A stretch of DNA of 64,000 nt from Candidatus Limihabitans stercoravium (GCA_018715495.1 DVLO01000044.1:16363-80362), one strand, 5' to 3'. Shown: positions 1 through 10,427, counted from the first letter of the stretch. Translations and numbers: made by a program. The notes: generated from the letters alone by a model not told the origin.

Positions 1-1
1 A

Positions 2-943
2 ATTTTAGTAAATCCCTCCGAACAACAGTTGACAACAATTGGCGACAAACTGCTCCGACAGCAACAGCAAAGGAAACAATTACTTGATTACTGCGGAAAA
101 GCCGTAAGTAAATGCGGCAAATCAATGGATGTTTGTGCAAATATAGGTAATCCGTCGGACGTCAGACAGGTACTTGAAAATCATGCCGACGGAGTGGGAT
201 TGTTTCGCAGCGAATTTATTTACCTTGACCGTAATACATTCCCCGACGAACAGAAACAATTTGCCGCCTACAAAGAGGTGCTTGAAAAGATGTCTCCGCT
301 ACCCGTTGTCATCAGGACGCTGGATATCGGCAGCGACAAGCAAGCGCCCTACTTCAACATCGGTAAAGAAGACAACCCTGCAATGGGATACCGTGCGATA
401 CGTATCTGCCTGGATAAAGAGGAAATATTTGTAACTCAACTGCGTGCGTTGTTGCGTGCGTCCCTTTACGGAAACCTCAACATCATGTTTCCAATGATCA
501 GCGACATTGAACAGGTTTACCGGATAAAACGCATTGTGCAGCGTGTCAAAGATCAGTTGACTTCGGAAAACATATCTTTTGCCGACGTCCCGCTGGGAGT
601 AATGATTGAAACTCCCGCTTCGGTCATCATCAGCGACCTGCTTGCCAAAGAGGTGGATTTCTTTTCAATAGGAACAAACGACCTCACTCAATACACCCTT
701 GCGGCAGACCGCACCAACGAAAAGACAGCTCACCTGTTCGACAGCCGTAACATCGCAGTACTTCGAATGATAGAACTTACTGCAAAAAACGCCCACGCAA
801 ACGGTATCAAGGTGGGAATCTGCGGCGAATCGGCAGCGGACACAACCCTGACGCAATTTTACATCGACGTAGGTATAGACAAACTGTCCGTCTCCCCCGC
901 TGCTGTACTCAAAGTAAAAAAAGCGGTATGTCAATGTAACTGA
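2..943 (+). CDS. ptsI: Phosphoenolpyruvate-protein phosphotransferase (PTS enzyme I), 3' part
   Basis: Cytoplasmic enzyme I takes phosphate from PEP and passes it to HPr, the first step of PTS sugar uptake. Only the C-terminal PEP-binding half is present; the reading frame is open to the left edge, so the gene begins outside the window and the N-terminal phospho-histidine domain is not visible. The PEP-utilisation signature is clear in DFFSIGTNDLTQYTLAADR, and the catalytic cysteine lies in VGICGES near the C-terminus, as in the family. The gene ends with a strong hairpin terminator. A TTG at position 29 could be read as a start, but codons upstream continue the family sequence (VNPSEQQL), so this is a truncation by the window and not a short gene. 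Confidence 0.95.
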   Translation: MLVNPSEQQLTTIGDKLLRQQQQRKQLLDYCGKAVSKCGKSMDVCANIGNPSDVRQVLENHADGVGLFRSEFIYLDRNTFPDEQKQFAAYKEVLEKMSPLPVVIRTLDIGSDKQAPYFNIGKEDNPAMGYRAIRICLDKEEIFVTQLRALLRASLYGNLNIMFPMISDIEQVYRIKRIVQRVKDQLTSENISFADVPLGVMIETPASVIISDLLAKEVDFFSIGTNDLTQYTLAADRTNEKTAHLFDSRNIAVLRMIELTAKNAHANGIKVGICGESAADTTLTQFYIDVGIDKLSVSPAAVLKVKKAVCQCN

Positions 944-953
944 AAAAATTTTT

Positions 954-986
954 ACACACAGTCACGCAATGTGACTGTGTGTTTTT
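954..986 (+). terminator. Intrinsic terminator after ptsI
   Basis: A perfect 12-bp stem (954-965 with 971-982) with a 5-base loop is followed by a T run. It closes the ptsI transcript. Confidence 0.85.
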
Positions 987-1215
987 GTCTTACATTACAA
1001 GATAAAAAACACAAATACTTACTGTTTTTTCATATTACGTGCCGTTAAAAATGATGGTTAGCACAGTAAACTTAAAGTTGCAAGCCAAATGTTTGACCAC
1101 TCCCTTTAAGGCAACTTGCGACAAAAGTTCAGTCAACATCGTATAGACAAATGGAGGAATTTGTGGTATTGTATATTAGATAAAGTTGCCACTTGTGACA
1201 ACAAAGGAGTGAAAA

Positions 1216-4200
1216 ATGGCTACTTCGAAACAACTGGTAGAATTGGACGTTGCTCTTCGTAAAGCGGTGGGTTATTCCTACTACAAGAGCAATGTGTCAC
1301 TGATTGAACGACTGTACCTGAAAAACAACAGCCACGAGCCTTTAGCCAATGTGGAAGTGAAGTTGGAGAGTCAGCCGGAGTTTTTGTTGCCTTTCAGTAA
1401 ACTTATACCGCAATTGCCTGCTGACAGTACGGTGGAAATCGACACCGGAAACCAGGCATTGCTGTCGCCCTATTTTCTGTGCAATGTCAACAGCACAACT
1501 AAGGCTACTGTCAAGGTTACCGTGTCGGGTGAAAAGAAGTACTGTGTAAAGGAAAGCACCGTAACACTGCTTCCGTATGACGTGTGGCGTCCGGAAGGGG
1601 AATTTGTTGACCTGCTTGCAGGGTTTGTCAAGCCCCGTCACCCGGAAATAACAAGACTGAAAACCACTGTAAAGAAATTTCTTGCCGACTGGAAACTTCC
1701 TACCGATATTGACGGATACGTTCAGAGCAACAAGACATCGGTAAGACAGTTGTCGGCAGCTATTTACGCAACTCTTCAATGGCTGCAACTGGAACCTCTG
1801 AAAGAACAATCGGATTTCCGCATCCGCAACTACTCAGAAATACTGCAATCCAAGAAGGCAACCATGACGGAAATTGCCGTTCTGTACAGTGCATGTGCCG
1901 AAAACTGCGGACTTCATCCGGTGATACTGGTTGGTGAAGGACAGACACACGCCGGCGTGTGGTTGTATGACAACTGCATGTTGGACAGCTACACCAACGA
2001 CAGAGAACTGTTAAAGAAACTCACATCCGAAGGTATCAACGACCTGTCCACCTTCGACATTTCGGCGTTGTACCAATCGGGAATACTCAACTACACCGGT
2101 GCGGAAAAGTCCTACTACTCCAAACTTGACAAGCCCGAAACATTCAGTTACTGCGTTGACATCAAGAGATGTCGTGCAGGTGGCGTAAGACCGCTTCCCG
2201 AAAGAGTTATAGGTGAAAACGGCGCACAACTGTTTACCGAAACGGACACCGACATCACATCCGCTCCCAAGGACATCGAAACGGGCAAGGTGCTTGACCT
2301 CAAAAACACCGTTTCCCGTGAGAAACAGTGGGAAAGACGTCTGTTGGATCTGTCACAACGCAACATGTTGTTGCACTTCCGCCCGTCGGTGAGTTCACTG
2401 CATGTATTGAACACCAACCTTGCCGAAACAATCAGCTATCTGTTGGACAAGCGTACATTTACCGTCAGCGAAATGCCGCCCGACATTGGCGGAGTGCTTG
2501 CCAAGTCACGCAATTTCGATACACCCGCAACATTAAAGAGTTTTGCAGAACTCAACACCATTGAATTAAAGAACAAGAGACTTCGTACTTTTGTAGATAA
2601 AAACAAATTAAAAACCACTTTGAATACCCTGTACCGTCGTGAACGCACCGCATTGGAAGAAATGGGTGCCGATCCATTGTATCTTGCAACAGGATTTTTG
2701 AAATGGTACGAAAAGCAGGACAGTATTTTCCCCAAATACGCACCGCTGGTGCTGTTCCCCGTAACACTGATAAGAAAGGAAGGGGGCAAGGGTTACTCAC
2801 TGCAACTGCGTGACGAAGGTTTCCAGATAAACACCACACTGCTGGAATTTTTAAAGCAGGAATTCAACATAGACCTCAGAGGTCTTGACGTAATCCAACC
2901 GGAAGAATTTAACATCAACAACATCATTGCATCGGTACGCAACAAGATTGTATCCATGCACGGATGGGACGTTGTGGAAGACGTACACCTTGCAATATTC
3001 TCTTTCACAAGATATCTGATGTGGAGCGACATCCGCAATCACATTGATGAATTCAAGAAAAACAGCATTGTTTCCGCACTTGTAGACGGCAAGATGTACA
3101 ACAGTGACAAATTGCAATTGCCCTCAGCCGACATCGACCATGACTACAAGCCTCAGGATCTGATGTTGCCCATTGTAGCCGATTCGTCACAGTTCGAAGC
3201 CGTTTCAGCATCGCACAACGGCAACAGTTTTGTCTTGCACGGACCACCGGGAACAGGTAAATCGCAAACAATTACCAATATCATTGCAGACGCACTGGCA
3301 AACGGCAAACGTGTATTGTTTGTGGCGGAAAAAATGGCGGCATTGTCCGTTGTTAAACAACGTCTTGACAGCATTGGAATAGGAGACTTCTGTCTGGAAT
3401 TGCACTCCAACAAAGCCGACAAGACGGAAATCTGCGAAAAACTGTTAAACACTCTTGAAAGCAAACAGAAAGTAGCGTCGGATTTCAACGACGCTGCACA
3501 GAAATACCAGCAACTGCGTGACAAACTGTGCCAGGCAATGGATGCACTGCACTACGACCACACATTGGGAAGCGTATACAACGCATGTCTTGAATATCTC
3601 AGAAACGCCGATGCGCCCGATGTAATGGAAATTGACAGCGCATTTGCCGATGACCTTACAAAAGACAAACTTCAGCGATACGAAACACTGCTTACCGAAC
3701 TAGCAGTATATGCCCGTGAATGTGGAGAAGTACACCACTCACCTTTCAACGATCTTGAAATCACCGAATACAAGACGGGCATGGAGAACAGTCTCAGTGT
3801 GTATTGCACCGTCATGATTGAAGAAACACAGCGATTGAAGTCTTACATCAGTCACATTTCCGACCTTTTCGGAATGCGTATCCGTGTACTGACAAAAACT
3901 AAGCTGGATTGTCTCAATCAACTGTGCAACATGTTGCTGGAAGCCAACAACGCCTACCGCACATTGTTTGCCGACGGAAACACCGAACTTGCAGTGCTTT
4001 TGGACAACTACGGCAAGACAATGTTGCACCACAACAACATTACAGAGCAATACCTTACAAAAAGCCGTGTTATTCCCGAACCTAATGCCAAGATAGAAAT
4101 CCTGCGTCAGGAATTCAACACAGCAGGCATCCACAGCAACGGCAAACTCAAGGGATTTATCAAACGTATACAGAAATACAGCAACACAACTCTTGACGAC

Positions 4201-6870
4201 AAGTCAATTGAAAAGATGTGCGACCTTGCACTCTGTATCTGGGAAACAGAACAGCAATGTGAGGAAATGGCAAAGCAACTTGCGTCAAAACTGGGGTTGT
4301 CCAGACGTCAGATGTCGGAGCTTGAAAACTTCTCCGAACAATTGCAACGTCTTTACGGTCTTGCGTCCGATGTATTTGCGGAATTCAATGTGGCGCAGTT
4401 TAACAACGCTTGTTCCGACCTGTACATTAACGACAACACTCTGATTGTTTCTAAGTTTATTGAGAGTTGCAACAGTTTCTATCGTCAGCAAGCAGAATTT
4501 TTCAAGAAATTCAACATAAACAGCGACTACTCTGTGCTGGACTGCAACTATCCCGACTTCATCGAAACAAAGTGCCGTGCATTGCGTGACAACGTGGATC
4601 TGTTTGACAACTGGTGCAAGTTCTACTCTACATCAGCCGAACTCAACAAACTGGGATTGTCATTCACAGTTCAACCACTCTTGGACGGCACGCTGACCAG
4701 CGACAACCTTTTGAGTTGCTTTAAAAAGAAAATCTACAACCACTACATCACAACCACCGTTTCCGAAGACGAAGTGTTGAATCAGTTCAGTTCCGCACAA
4801 ATTGAGGACAAGATTGAAAAATTCCGTCAGATAAACGACACCTTCCTCAATGCTACACGTACCGAAATACTGAGACGACTTGTAGAAGGCGTGCCCGATG
4901 TGGACACCGAAGGCAAGCTGTCACTGGAAATTGTGGCACTGCAAAAGACAGCCAAGTCATCTGCGCACAGTTACACATTGCGTAAACTGTTTGACGACAT
5001 ACCCAACTTGTTGTCAAAACTTGCGCCCTGTATGCTGATGAGTCCCATTTCGGTAGCGCAATACATTGCTCCCGTTGCAAATACATTCGACCTTGTTGTA
5101 TTTGACGAAGCATCACAGCTTCCCACTGCCGAAGCGGTAGGAGCAATTGCAAGAGGTAAGACGGTAATTGTAGTAGGCGACCCCAAACAGTTGCCTCCCA
5201 CATCATTCTTCAACACCGATTACGTCGACGAAGAAAACCTTGACCTTGAAGACCTTGAAAGCGTGCTTGACGATTGCATGGCGCTGGGACTTCCACAAAA
5301 GCACCTGCTGTGGCACTACCGTTCAAGACACGAAAGTCTGATTGCATTCCCCAACCTGATGTACTACGGCAACAAGCTGCACACATTCCCGTCACCCGAC
5401 TCAATGGACAGCAAGGTAACACTGCGTTACCTGCCTGACGGCGTGTACGACCGTGGCGTAACCAAGCAAAACAAAAAGGAAGCGGAAGCGCTCACCGAAG
5501 AGGTAAAACGAAGACTTACCGACAAGAACCTGTGCAAACAGTCCATTGGTATTGTCACATTCAGTACTGCTCAGCAAGTGGCGGTAGAATCAGCAATCAA
5601 CACAATGCTTGTCAAGAACAAACTGGAAAACATTGCATACGACCGTGAAGAACCTCTGTTTGTCAAAAACCTTGAAAACATCCAGGGTGATGAACGTGAC
5701 GTAATACTGTTTTCGGTAGGATACGGACCGGACAGCCGTGGATACCTCTTGCTGAACTTCGGACCGCTCAACCAAAAGGCAGGCTGGAGACGTCTGAACG
5801 TTGCGGTTTCCCGTGCAAGGGAAGAAATGATCGTGTTCAGTTCAATGACTTCGGCAATGATTGACTTGTCACGTACCAACAGTAAGGGCGTTCAGGGATT
5901 GAAACGTTTCCTTGAATTTGCCGCCGGCGGTAAATCAATGCTTGCTGTCAACGCCAACGACATTTCGGTAAGTAAACACGGAATAGGCAAACAAATTGCC
6001 AAGGAACTCCGAAAACAAGGCATTGAATGTCGTTACGACCTGGGTGTATCCGACTTCAAGATTGACGTTGCGGTTGCCGACCCACGCAACAAGAAGAAAT
6101 TCCTTCTTGCAATACTGTGTGACGGTGTTTACGACAACTCTGTAAAGGACAAATTCATCCTGCAAACACAGACGTTGAAACGCCTGAACTGGAACGTAAT
6201 GCGTGTGTGGACATTGAACTACTACAACAATCCCAAGCGTGAAATCCGCCGTATAAAAGATTACATTGCCAAACTTCTTGAAACGGGCAAGAAACCTGCC
6301 AACAAGACGGTAGACAAGTACCTGCGTGCTTACACCACTGCAAATATCCGTGCGGAAAACGTTCAGTCCGACTACCTGTTCGAACAAGACAACGAAAAGA
6401 GTATTCTTCAACGTATGACGGCAATTGTTGAGAAGGAATCGCCGTTGTCCACATCTTTCCTGATCAAGCGCACATTGAATTCCTACGGCATTGTTCGCAG
6501 CGGAAGCAAGATAAACAAGCGCATGACTGAACTTGTTGCTAAACTCAAATGCAACAGCGAAAACATCAACGGAACAACATTCCTGCGTGGCGATGACAGC
6601 TGTCTGCAATGCAACTTCTACCGTCCGCTGTCTACCATGAAACTTGACATTGATGACATTTCGCCCTACGAAGTTGTCGCTGCGTCACGAAGCGTGCTTG
6701 AAGACCGCATTGCCCTTCCTATGGAAGAACTGGTCGTTGAAACAGCACAGAAACTGGGCTACGGCAAGAACAACAACGCTCTTCTGGATCACGTAAAACA
6801 ATGTATCTTGTACGGTGTAAGACGATCTATACTGATTGTCACCGCCAACGGCAAGATAACTAAAGCGTAA
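1216..6870 (+). CDS. DUF4011-type SF1 helicase with C-terminal nuclease-like domain
   Basis: Very large cytoplasmic helicase-nuclease fusion (1,884 residues). Residues about 150-260 resemble a transglutaminase-like fold; the family histidine is kept in QTHAGVW (about 245), but the expected cysteine region reads KATMTE, so that domain is probably inactive. The DUF4011 start WERRLLDLSQRN is at about 372. Helicase motifs follow: Walker A GPPGTGKS (676-683), Walker B VVFDEAS (about 1294-1300), ENIQGDERD (about 1486) and the SF1 motif NVAVSRARE. Residues about 1585-1665 look like an MTES_1575/Vsr-type PD-(D/E)xK nuclease (DFKIDVAVAD, then CDGVYDNS). The last 60 residues resemble DUF3320. GGAG lies before the ATG. 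Related fusions include the single-gene anti-phage protein called Hhe (from memory). Defence is an inference; no other defence gene is adjacent. Confidence 0.85.
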   Translation: MATSKQLVELDVALRKAVGYSYYKSNVSLIERLYLKNNSHEPLANVEVKLESQPEFLLPFSKLIPQLPADSTVEIDTGNQALLSPYFLCNVNSTTKATVKVTVSGEKKYCVKESTVTLLPYDVWRPEGEFVDLLAGFVKPRHPEITRLKTTVKKFLADWKLPTDIDGYVQSNKTSVRQLSAAIYATLQWLQLEPLKEQSDFRIRNYSEILQSKKATMTEIAVLYSACAENCGLHPVILVGEGQTHAGVWLYDNCMLDSYTNDRELLKKLTSEGINDLSTFDISALYQSGILNYTGAEKSYYSKLDKPETFSYCVDIKRCRAGGVRPLPERVIGENGAQLFTETDTDITSAPKDIETGKVLDLKNTVSREKQWERRLLDLSQRNMLLHFRPSVSSLHVLNTNLAETISYLLDKRTFTVSEMPPDIGGVLAKSRNFDTPATLKSFAELNTIELKNKRLRTFVDKNKLKTTLNTLYRRERTALEEMGADPLYLATGFLKWYEKQDSIFPKYAPLVLFPVTLIRKEGGKGYSLQLRDEGFQINTTLLEFLKQEFNIDLRGLDVIQPEEFNINNIIASVRNKIVSMHGWDVVEDVHLAIFSFTRYLMWSDIRNHIDEFKKNSIVSALVDGKMYNSDKLQLPSADIDHDYKPQDLMLPIVADSSQFEAVSASHNGNSFVLHGPPGTGKSQTITNIIADALANGKRVLFVAEKMAALSVVKQRLDSIGIGDFCLELHSNKADKTEICEKLLNTLESKQKVASDFNDAAQKYQQLRDKLCQAMDALHYDHTLGSVYNACLEYLRNADAPDVMEIDSAFADDLTKDKLQRYETLLTELAVYARECGEVHHSPFNDLEITEYKTGMENSLSVYCTVMIEETQRLKSYISHISDLFGMRIRVLTKTKLDCLNQLCNMLLEANNAYRTLFADGNTELAVLLDNYGKTMLHHNNITEQYLTKSRVIPEPNAKIEILRQEFNTAGIHSNGKLKGFIKRIQKYSNTTLDDKSIEKMCDLALCIWETEQQCEEMAKQLASKLGLSRRQMSELENFSEQLQRLYGLASDVFAEFNVAQFNNACSDLYINDNTLIVSKFIESCNSFYRQQAEFFKKFNINSDYSVLDCNYPDFIETKCRALRDNVDLFDNWCKFYSTSAELNKLGLSFTVQPLLDGTLTSDNLLSCFKKKIYNHYITTTVSEDEVLNQFSSAQIEDKIEKFRQINDTFLNATRTEILRRLVEGVPDVDTEGKLSLEIVALQKTAKSSAHSYTLRKLFDDIPNLLSKLAPCMLMSPISVAQYIAPVANTFDLVVFDEASQLPTAEAVGAIARGKTVIVVGDPKQLPPTSFFNTDYVDEENLDLEDLESVLDDCMALGLPQKHLLWHYRSRHESLIAFPNLMYYGNKLHTFPSPDSMDSKVTLRYLPDGVYDRGVTKQNKKEAEALTEEVKRRLTDKNLCKQSIGIVTFSTAQQVAVESAINTMLVKNKLENIAYDREEPLFVKNLENIQGDERDVILFSVGYGPDSRGYLLLNFGPLNQKAGWRRLNVAVSRAREEMIVFSSMTSAMIDLSRTNSKGVQGLKRFLEFAAGGKSMLAVNANDISVSKHGIGKQIAKELRKQGIECRYDLGVSDFKIDVAVADPRNKKKFLLAILCDGVYDNSVKDKFILQTQTLKRLNWNVMRVWTLNYYNNPKREIRRIKDYIAKLLETGKKPANKTVDKYLRAYTTANIRAENVQSDYLFEQDNEKSILQRMTAIVEKESPLSTSFLIKRTLNSYGIVRSGSKINKRMTELVAKLKCNSENINGTTFLRGDDSCLQCNFYRPLSTMKLDIDDISPYEVVAASRSVLEDRIALPMEELVVETAQKLGYGKNNNALLDHVKQCILYGVRRSILIVTANGKITKA

Positions 6871-6875
6871 ACCAA

Positions 6876-6911
6876 AACAAGCAACCGACAACAAACGGTT
6901 GCTTGTTTTTT
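6876..6911 (+). terminator. Intrinsic terminator after the helicase gene
   Basis: A 12-bp perfect stem (6876-6887 with 6896-6907), 8-base loop and T run follow the helicase stop codon. Confidence 0.85.
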
Positions 6912-6964
6912 GTCTGGTTAAAGTAAATTCAGTGCGATTAAATTGCCAAACAAACAGCAAATCA

Positions 6965-6993
6965 TTGAACAAATAGTATATATGTGTTAAACT
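6965..6993 (+). promoter_or_regulatory. Promoter of the M48 protease gene
   Basis: TTGAAC (6965-6970), 17-bp spacer, TAAACT (6988-6993). It lies 31 bp before the protease start, with a G-rich ribosome site between. Confidence 0.6.
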
Positions 6994-7024
6994 GTAAGCA
7001 ACTGAACAGAGGGGGGGAAACATA

Positions 7025-9013
7025 ATGAAAGCAAAGAAAATTGCGGCAATCGTTTTCAGTTACCTGATTGCCATTGCTCTCATCATCGGAATGTGGGTGC
7101 TGGGATACTACACCTACAATGGAAAATATCTGCATTGGATACTTCTAGGTGTGTCATTAGCAGTAATGCTTACATGCTTTATTGCAAATATTGTGCTGAC
7201 AGCTAAATTCAGCAAAAAGTACAACGACATGTCAATGAAACAATTGTACGAAATGTCCAAACAATGGAAAAGTGAAGTGGAAAGCGATTACCTGTCCGCA
7301 CAACGCAAGGTAGACAAACTGATCACCCTTGCCAACACTTATTTAATTTTTCTCATTGTAATTCAATGTGTGTTCTTTTACTCATTGGGTTGCACGAAAG
7401 CAGACTTTGGCGCAGGAATAATCGGCATTTCAATCTTTGCCTTTGCGCCGTTGTTTTTTAAACTTCTTTATCCTGCGGTAGAAGAACAACCGAAATCTAC
7501 ATTAATATCAGAAAAACAATTTCCAATGCTGTACGAAACAGCAAGGCGTGCCTACCAAACAACCCACTGCACGGGACAGCTTCAACTTGCCTACAGCAAC
7601 GAAGGAATTGCAATTAACAAGGTTGGCAACAAGATTACTGTCTTTCTTCATCCTTCCGTCGTGCGTTTGCTTACACAGGAAGAACTGTACAACGTACTGA
7701 TACACGAATTTGCACACGACGTAAACGTAGACACAAGACGGACAATGCGTTACTTCAAGGCGGAGCAAAAATGGATAGCCGACGACGGAGTCAGTTACAA
7801 TTCGCTGTTTACGTCGCTATTGGAACAAAAACTGTCGCTTGCAATAACCAAATACCGTGCTTTTTCATCACGTTACCACGAAATCAAGGCGGATGAATTG
7901 GTCGCTGAACTTGGAAACGCACAACACTACACCAATGCCAATGCAAAGTCAGAAATGTACAAGCTGTACACTCAGGGCGAAAACTATGTGATGAACTACG
8001 AAATATTTGCTTCCGACAATCCGCCTGAAAATTGGTACAACAAGGATATCGAAAGTTTTTTCAACGCTAAAAAATCATTTGAACAACAGTGGAAAAAACA
8101 AATGGAAGTAGAACTGCCTGCAATGAACGACAGTCACCCTACCTTCCGTATGCGTATGGAAAACGCCAACTGCACCCACTACGACTGCGACACAGTTGAA
8201 GACAATTCGCAGTACGTGGACGAACTTGATCGTTTCATTGAATTTGGCAACAAATTGGTGTGCAAAGAAATGAAACCACATTACCAATTTATACACGAAG
8301 AAGCCTACCTGTTGCGACAAAAAAACATTGAAACCTACCAAAAGTTTAAGGAAGGAGCGAACATTTCTTCCAACACACTGGTAGAATGTGCAAAATCACT
8401 GTTCAATGTAGACAATTCAAAGGCTGCCGAAATTGCTGAAGTTCTTATAGACAGAAAATCGCCGTGGGGATACTACATCATGGCAATGGTACACTTCTTA
8501 AACAATGATGAAAGATGTGTGCCACTATTTGAAGAAGCAATGAAGACATCGACGCTTGCTGCGGACTGTATTCAGAACATAGGATTGTTTGCATTGCGCA
8601 GCGGAAACCAACAGTTGTTAGACGAATACCGTAGCAGAGTTGCCGACACCATGCAGACGGCAAAGGACATCTACAACGACAGGGTGTGGACACCGAAAAT
8701 TGCTCTCAAACAATGCAACCTTACAGAAAAAACACGCAATCAACTGATTGATGAACTGAAAAAGCAATTCAAGGACGACCTTACCGCCATTTACATGGCA
8801 ACTTACAACAAGGCCAGTACAGAAACACACCTTGTAATGGTGCAATTTGACAAGAAACTCAAACCTCAGCAACTTTACCCACTGTTCGAACAGTTGTCGG
8901 AAGTGATTGAAAACTTCGGCGACGAAAACATCTGTCCTTCCGTGACGCTCAACAAACAACAATTCAATGCCATCAAAAAGGTAGACGGATCGCTTGTGTA
9001 CCAAAAGGATTGA
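7025..9013 (+). CDS. M48-family membrane zinc metalloprotease
   Basis: Membrane protein of 662 residues with a zinc protease domain. Four hydrophobic segments are visible before residue 155 (about 7-30, 36-60, 98-121, 128-150). The zinc motif HEFAH is at 227-231, with the third ligand glutamate in RYHEIKAD (E286) and the family motif SHPTFRMRM further on, all typical of M48 (HtpX/Ste24-like) peptidases. The remaining about 270 residues are helical and unlike the protease; they may be a repeat-type scaffold. The ATG follows a run of seven G residues. A broken membrane gene follows 7 bp after the stop, probably in the same transcript. Its substrates are not evident; a role in membrane protein quality control is the usual one for the family. 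Confidence 0.85.
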   Translation: MKAKKIAAIVFSYLIAIALIIGMWVLGYYTYNGKYLHWILLGVSLAVMLTCFIANIVLTAKFSKKYNDMSMKQLYEMSKQWKSEVESDYLSAQRKVDKLITLANTYLIFLIVIQCVFFYSLGCTKADFGAGIIGISIFAFAPLFFKLLYPAVEEQPKSTLISEKQFPMLYETARRAYQTTHCTGQLQLAYSNEGIAINKVGNKITVFLHPSVVRLLTQEELYNVLIHEFAHDVNVDTRRTMRYFKAEQKWIADDGVSYNSLFTSLLEQKLSLAITKYRAFSSRYHEIKADELVAELGNAQHYTNANAKSEMYKLYTQGENYVMNYEIFASDNPPENWYNKDIESFFNAKKSFEQQWKKQMEVELPAMNDSHPTFRMRMENANCTHYDCDTVEDNSQYVDELDRFIEFGNKLVCKEMKPHYQFIHEEAYLLRQKNIETYQKFKEGANISSNTLVECAKSLFNVDNSKAAEIAEVLIDRKSPWGYYIMAMVHFLNNDERCVPLFEEAMKTSTLAADCIQNIGLFALRSGNQQLLDEYRSRVADTMQTAKDIYNDRVWTPKIALKQCNLTEKTRNQLIDELKKQFKDDLTAIYMATYNKASTETHLVMVQFDKKLKPQQLYPLFEQLSEVIENFGDENICPSVTLNKQQFNAIKKVDGSLVYQKD

Positions 9014-9020
9014 GGTAAAA

Positions 9021-9454
9021 ATGACAATTTTAGATATAGCAATTCTTATTTTTGTAGTAATGGACTTTCCAACGTTCTGGTAATGTATTTCAAGCCCGAC
9101 TTCAAGTACGCCAACAGTATGGCAGTGTTTAAACAATGGGCTGAGAGTCAGCAGGACGAAAAACAACGTCTGTTTGTAAAATATCTTGTCAACTGGGTAG
9201 CCAACTGCAAGTTGATATTTATTGCACTTCTGCTTGTAGTTGTGTTTTTTGCCAACGAACAAGTAAAGATCTTTGCCGTTGTGGCAATGATTGTGTCCAT
9301 TGCAATGTACTTCGTTTAATTACATTCAATCATACGCAAACTTGACAAACAGGGAGAAATAACACCCAAGGGATACAGTAAACAGCTTGCACTGACCATT
9401 GCGGTGTTCATGGTGATGTTTACGGTAGCACTTGTTGTCCACCTGGTAATTTAA
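9021..9454 (+). pseudogene. Broken small membrane protein gene (frameshift plus nonsense codon)
   Basis: Three pieces of one protein can be read. The ATG at 9021 (after GAGG) gives 14 residues (MTILDIAILIFVVM), then the frame must shift near 9066, as if one base were missing, to continue as SNVLVMYFKPDFKYANSMAV. That second frame runs to a TAA at 9317-9319, and in the same frame beyond it the protein continues LHSIIRKLDKQGEITPKGYS with a final hydrophobic segment, ending at 9454. The joined product would be a membrane protein of about 144 residues with three hydrophobic segments; I recall uncharacterised clostridial proteins of this form. Function unknown. Two independent lesions suggest real decay, though assembly error is possible. 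Confidence 0.7.
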
Positions 9455-9468
9455 CAGCTTTAAATCTG

Positions 9469-9499
9469 ACACACAGCTCATACGGGCTGTGTGTTTTTT
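9469..9499 (+). terminator. Intrinsic terminator after the broken gene
   Basis: A perfect 9-bp stem (9469-9477 with 9486-9494) is followed by six T. Confidence 0.85.
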
Positions 9500-9571
9500 G
9501 TCCAGTAAATTTGATAGTATTTTTCTAATAGAGAACAACTTTTTTTATTACAAAATACAACACAAACAGCG

Positions 9572-9600
9572 TTGACGAAACTAAATCTACACATTACACT
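9572..9600 (+). promoter_or_regulatory. Promoter of the ECF S-component gene
   Basis: TTGACG (9572-9577), 17-bp spacer, TACACT (9595-9600), with the start codon 42 bp downstream. No riboswitch fold was seen in this short leader. Confidence 0.6.
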
Positions 9601-9642
9601 ACCATTGATACAGGACGACTTGCCCATACATAGGAGAAACAC

Positions 9643-10266
9643 ATGAAAAAATTCAACACACTAAACGTAGTAACAACTGCGATGCTGACAGCACTGGCTG
9701 TAATTCTTGCCCGCACCTTCCACCACCTTGCAGGGGGTGCGCTGGGTTCCCTGTTCAGTCCCATGCACTTTCCCATACTTGTAGCGGGATTACTGTGCGG
9801 ACCCTATCTTGGCCTTATCGGCGGACTGTTTGCGCCAATTCTGTCATTCGCAATGAGCGGAATGCCGGCGTTCCCCAACGGACTTGTACCGATAGCGTTT
9901 GAATTGGCTGCCTACGGGTTCTTTGCAGGATTACTCCGAAGCGTATTTATAAAAAACAACAAGGTAAACAAATTCGCATCGGTGATTGCCCTTGCCATTT
10001 CGATGGTAATCGGACGTCTTATAAACGCACTTGTGGGTGCAGTACTGATGACCGCAACGGCAGGAACGCCCTTCTTCGTCAATTTGTGGACGAAGTTTAT
10101 AGGAAACTTCACTTCAACATGGCTTGCAATCATTCTTCAACTTGTGTTGATACCTGCTCTGCTTTTCGCATTGAAGAAAGGCGGAATACTTGTCAAGTAC
10201 ATTGACGACAACTCCCAACCACAATCAGACGAAGTTAAAGGGGAACAACCTGTCCAACAACACTGA
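9643..10266 (+). CDS. ECF transporter S component (substrate-binding membrane subunit)
   Basis: Integral membrane protein of 207 residues with about six hydrophobic segments and a charged C-terminal tail. The start, LNVVTTAMLTALAVILAR, and glycine-rich segments such as GLIGGLFAPILSF are typical of S components of energy-coupling-factor vitamin or trace-nutrient transporters. These subunits bind the substrate and work with a shared EcfT-EcfA module; no such module is in the window, so it would be a group II system using components coded elsewhere. The substrate cannot be told from sequence or neighbours. GGAG precedes the ATG. The gene is monocistronic, between its own promoter and a bidirectional terminator. 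Confidence 0.85.
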   Translation: MKKFNTLNVVTTAMLTALAVILARTFHHLAGGALGSLFSPMHFPILVAGLLCGPYLGLIGGLFAPILSFAMSGMPAFPNGLVPIAFELAAYGFFAGLLRSVFIKNNKVNKFASVIALAISMVIGRLINALVGAVLMTATAGTPFFVNLWTKFIGNFTSTWLAIILQLVLIPALLFALKKGGILVKYIDDNSQPQSDEVKGEQPVQQH

Positions 10267-10427
10267 TTTTAAATGTAAATTGACAATTTGATGTAAGTAA
10301 TTGAGTGCAATGTTTAACACAGATAAAACATCGCCGCATTGTACCAACAACAGAAAGTAATGAAATAAAATTACATTGAAATAAATCTTGCTTTCACACT
10401 GAACAAACCTACAAAATCAATAGGACA

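Noticed and set aside
1141..1200. Promoter for the DUF4011 gene
   Set aside because: TATATT is visible near 1172, but no -35 hexamer stands at an acceptable distance.
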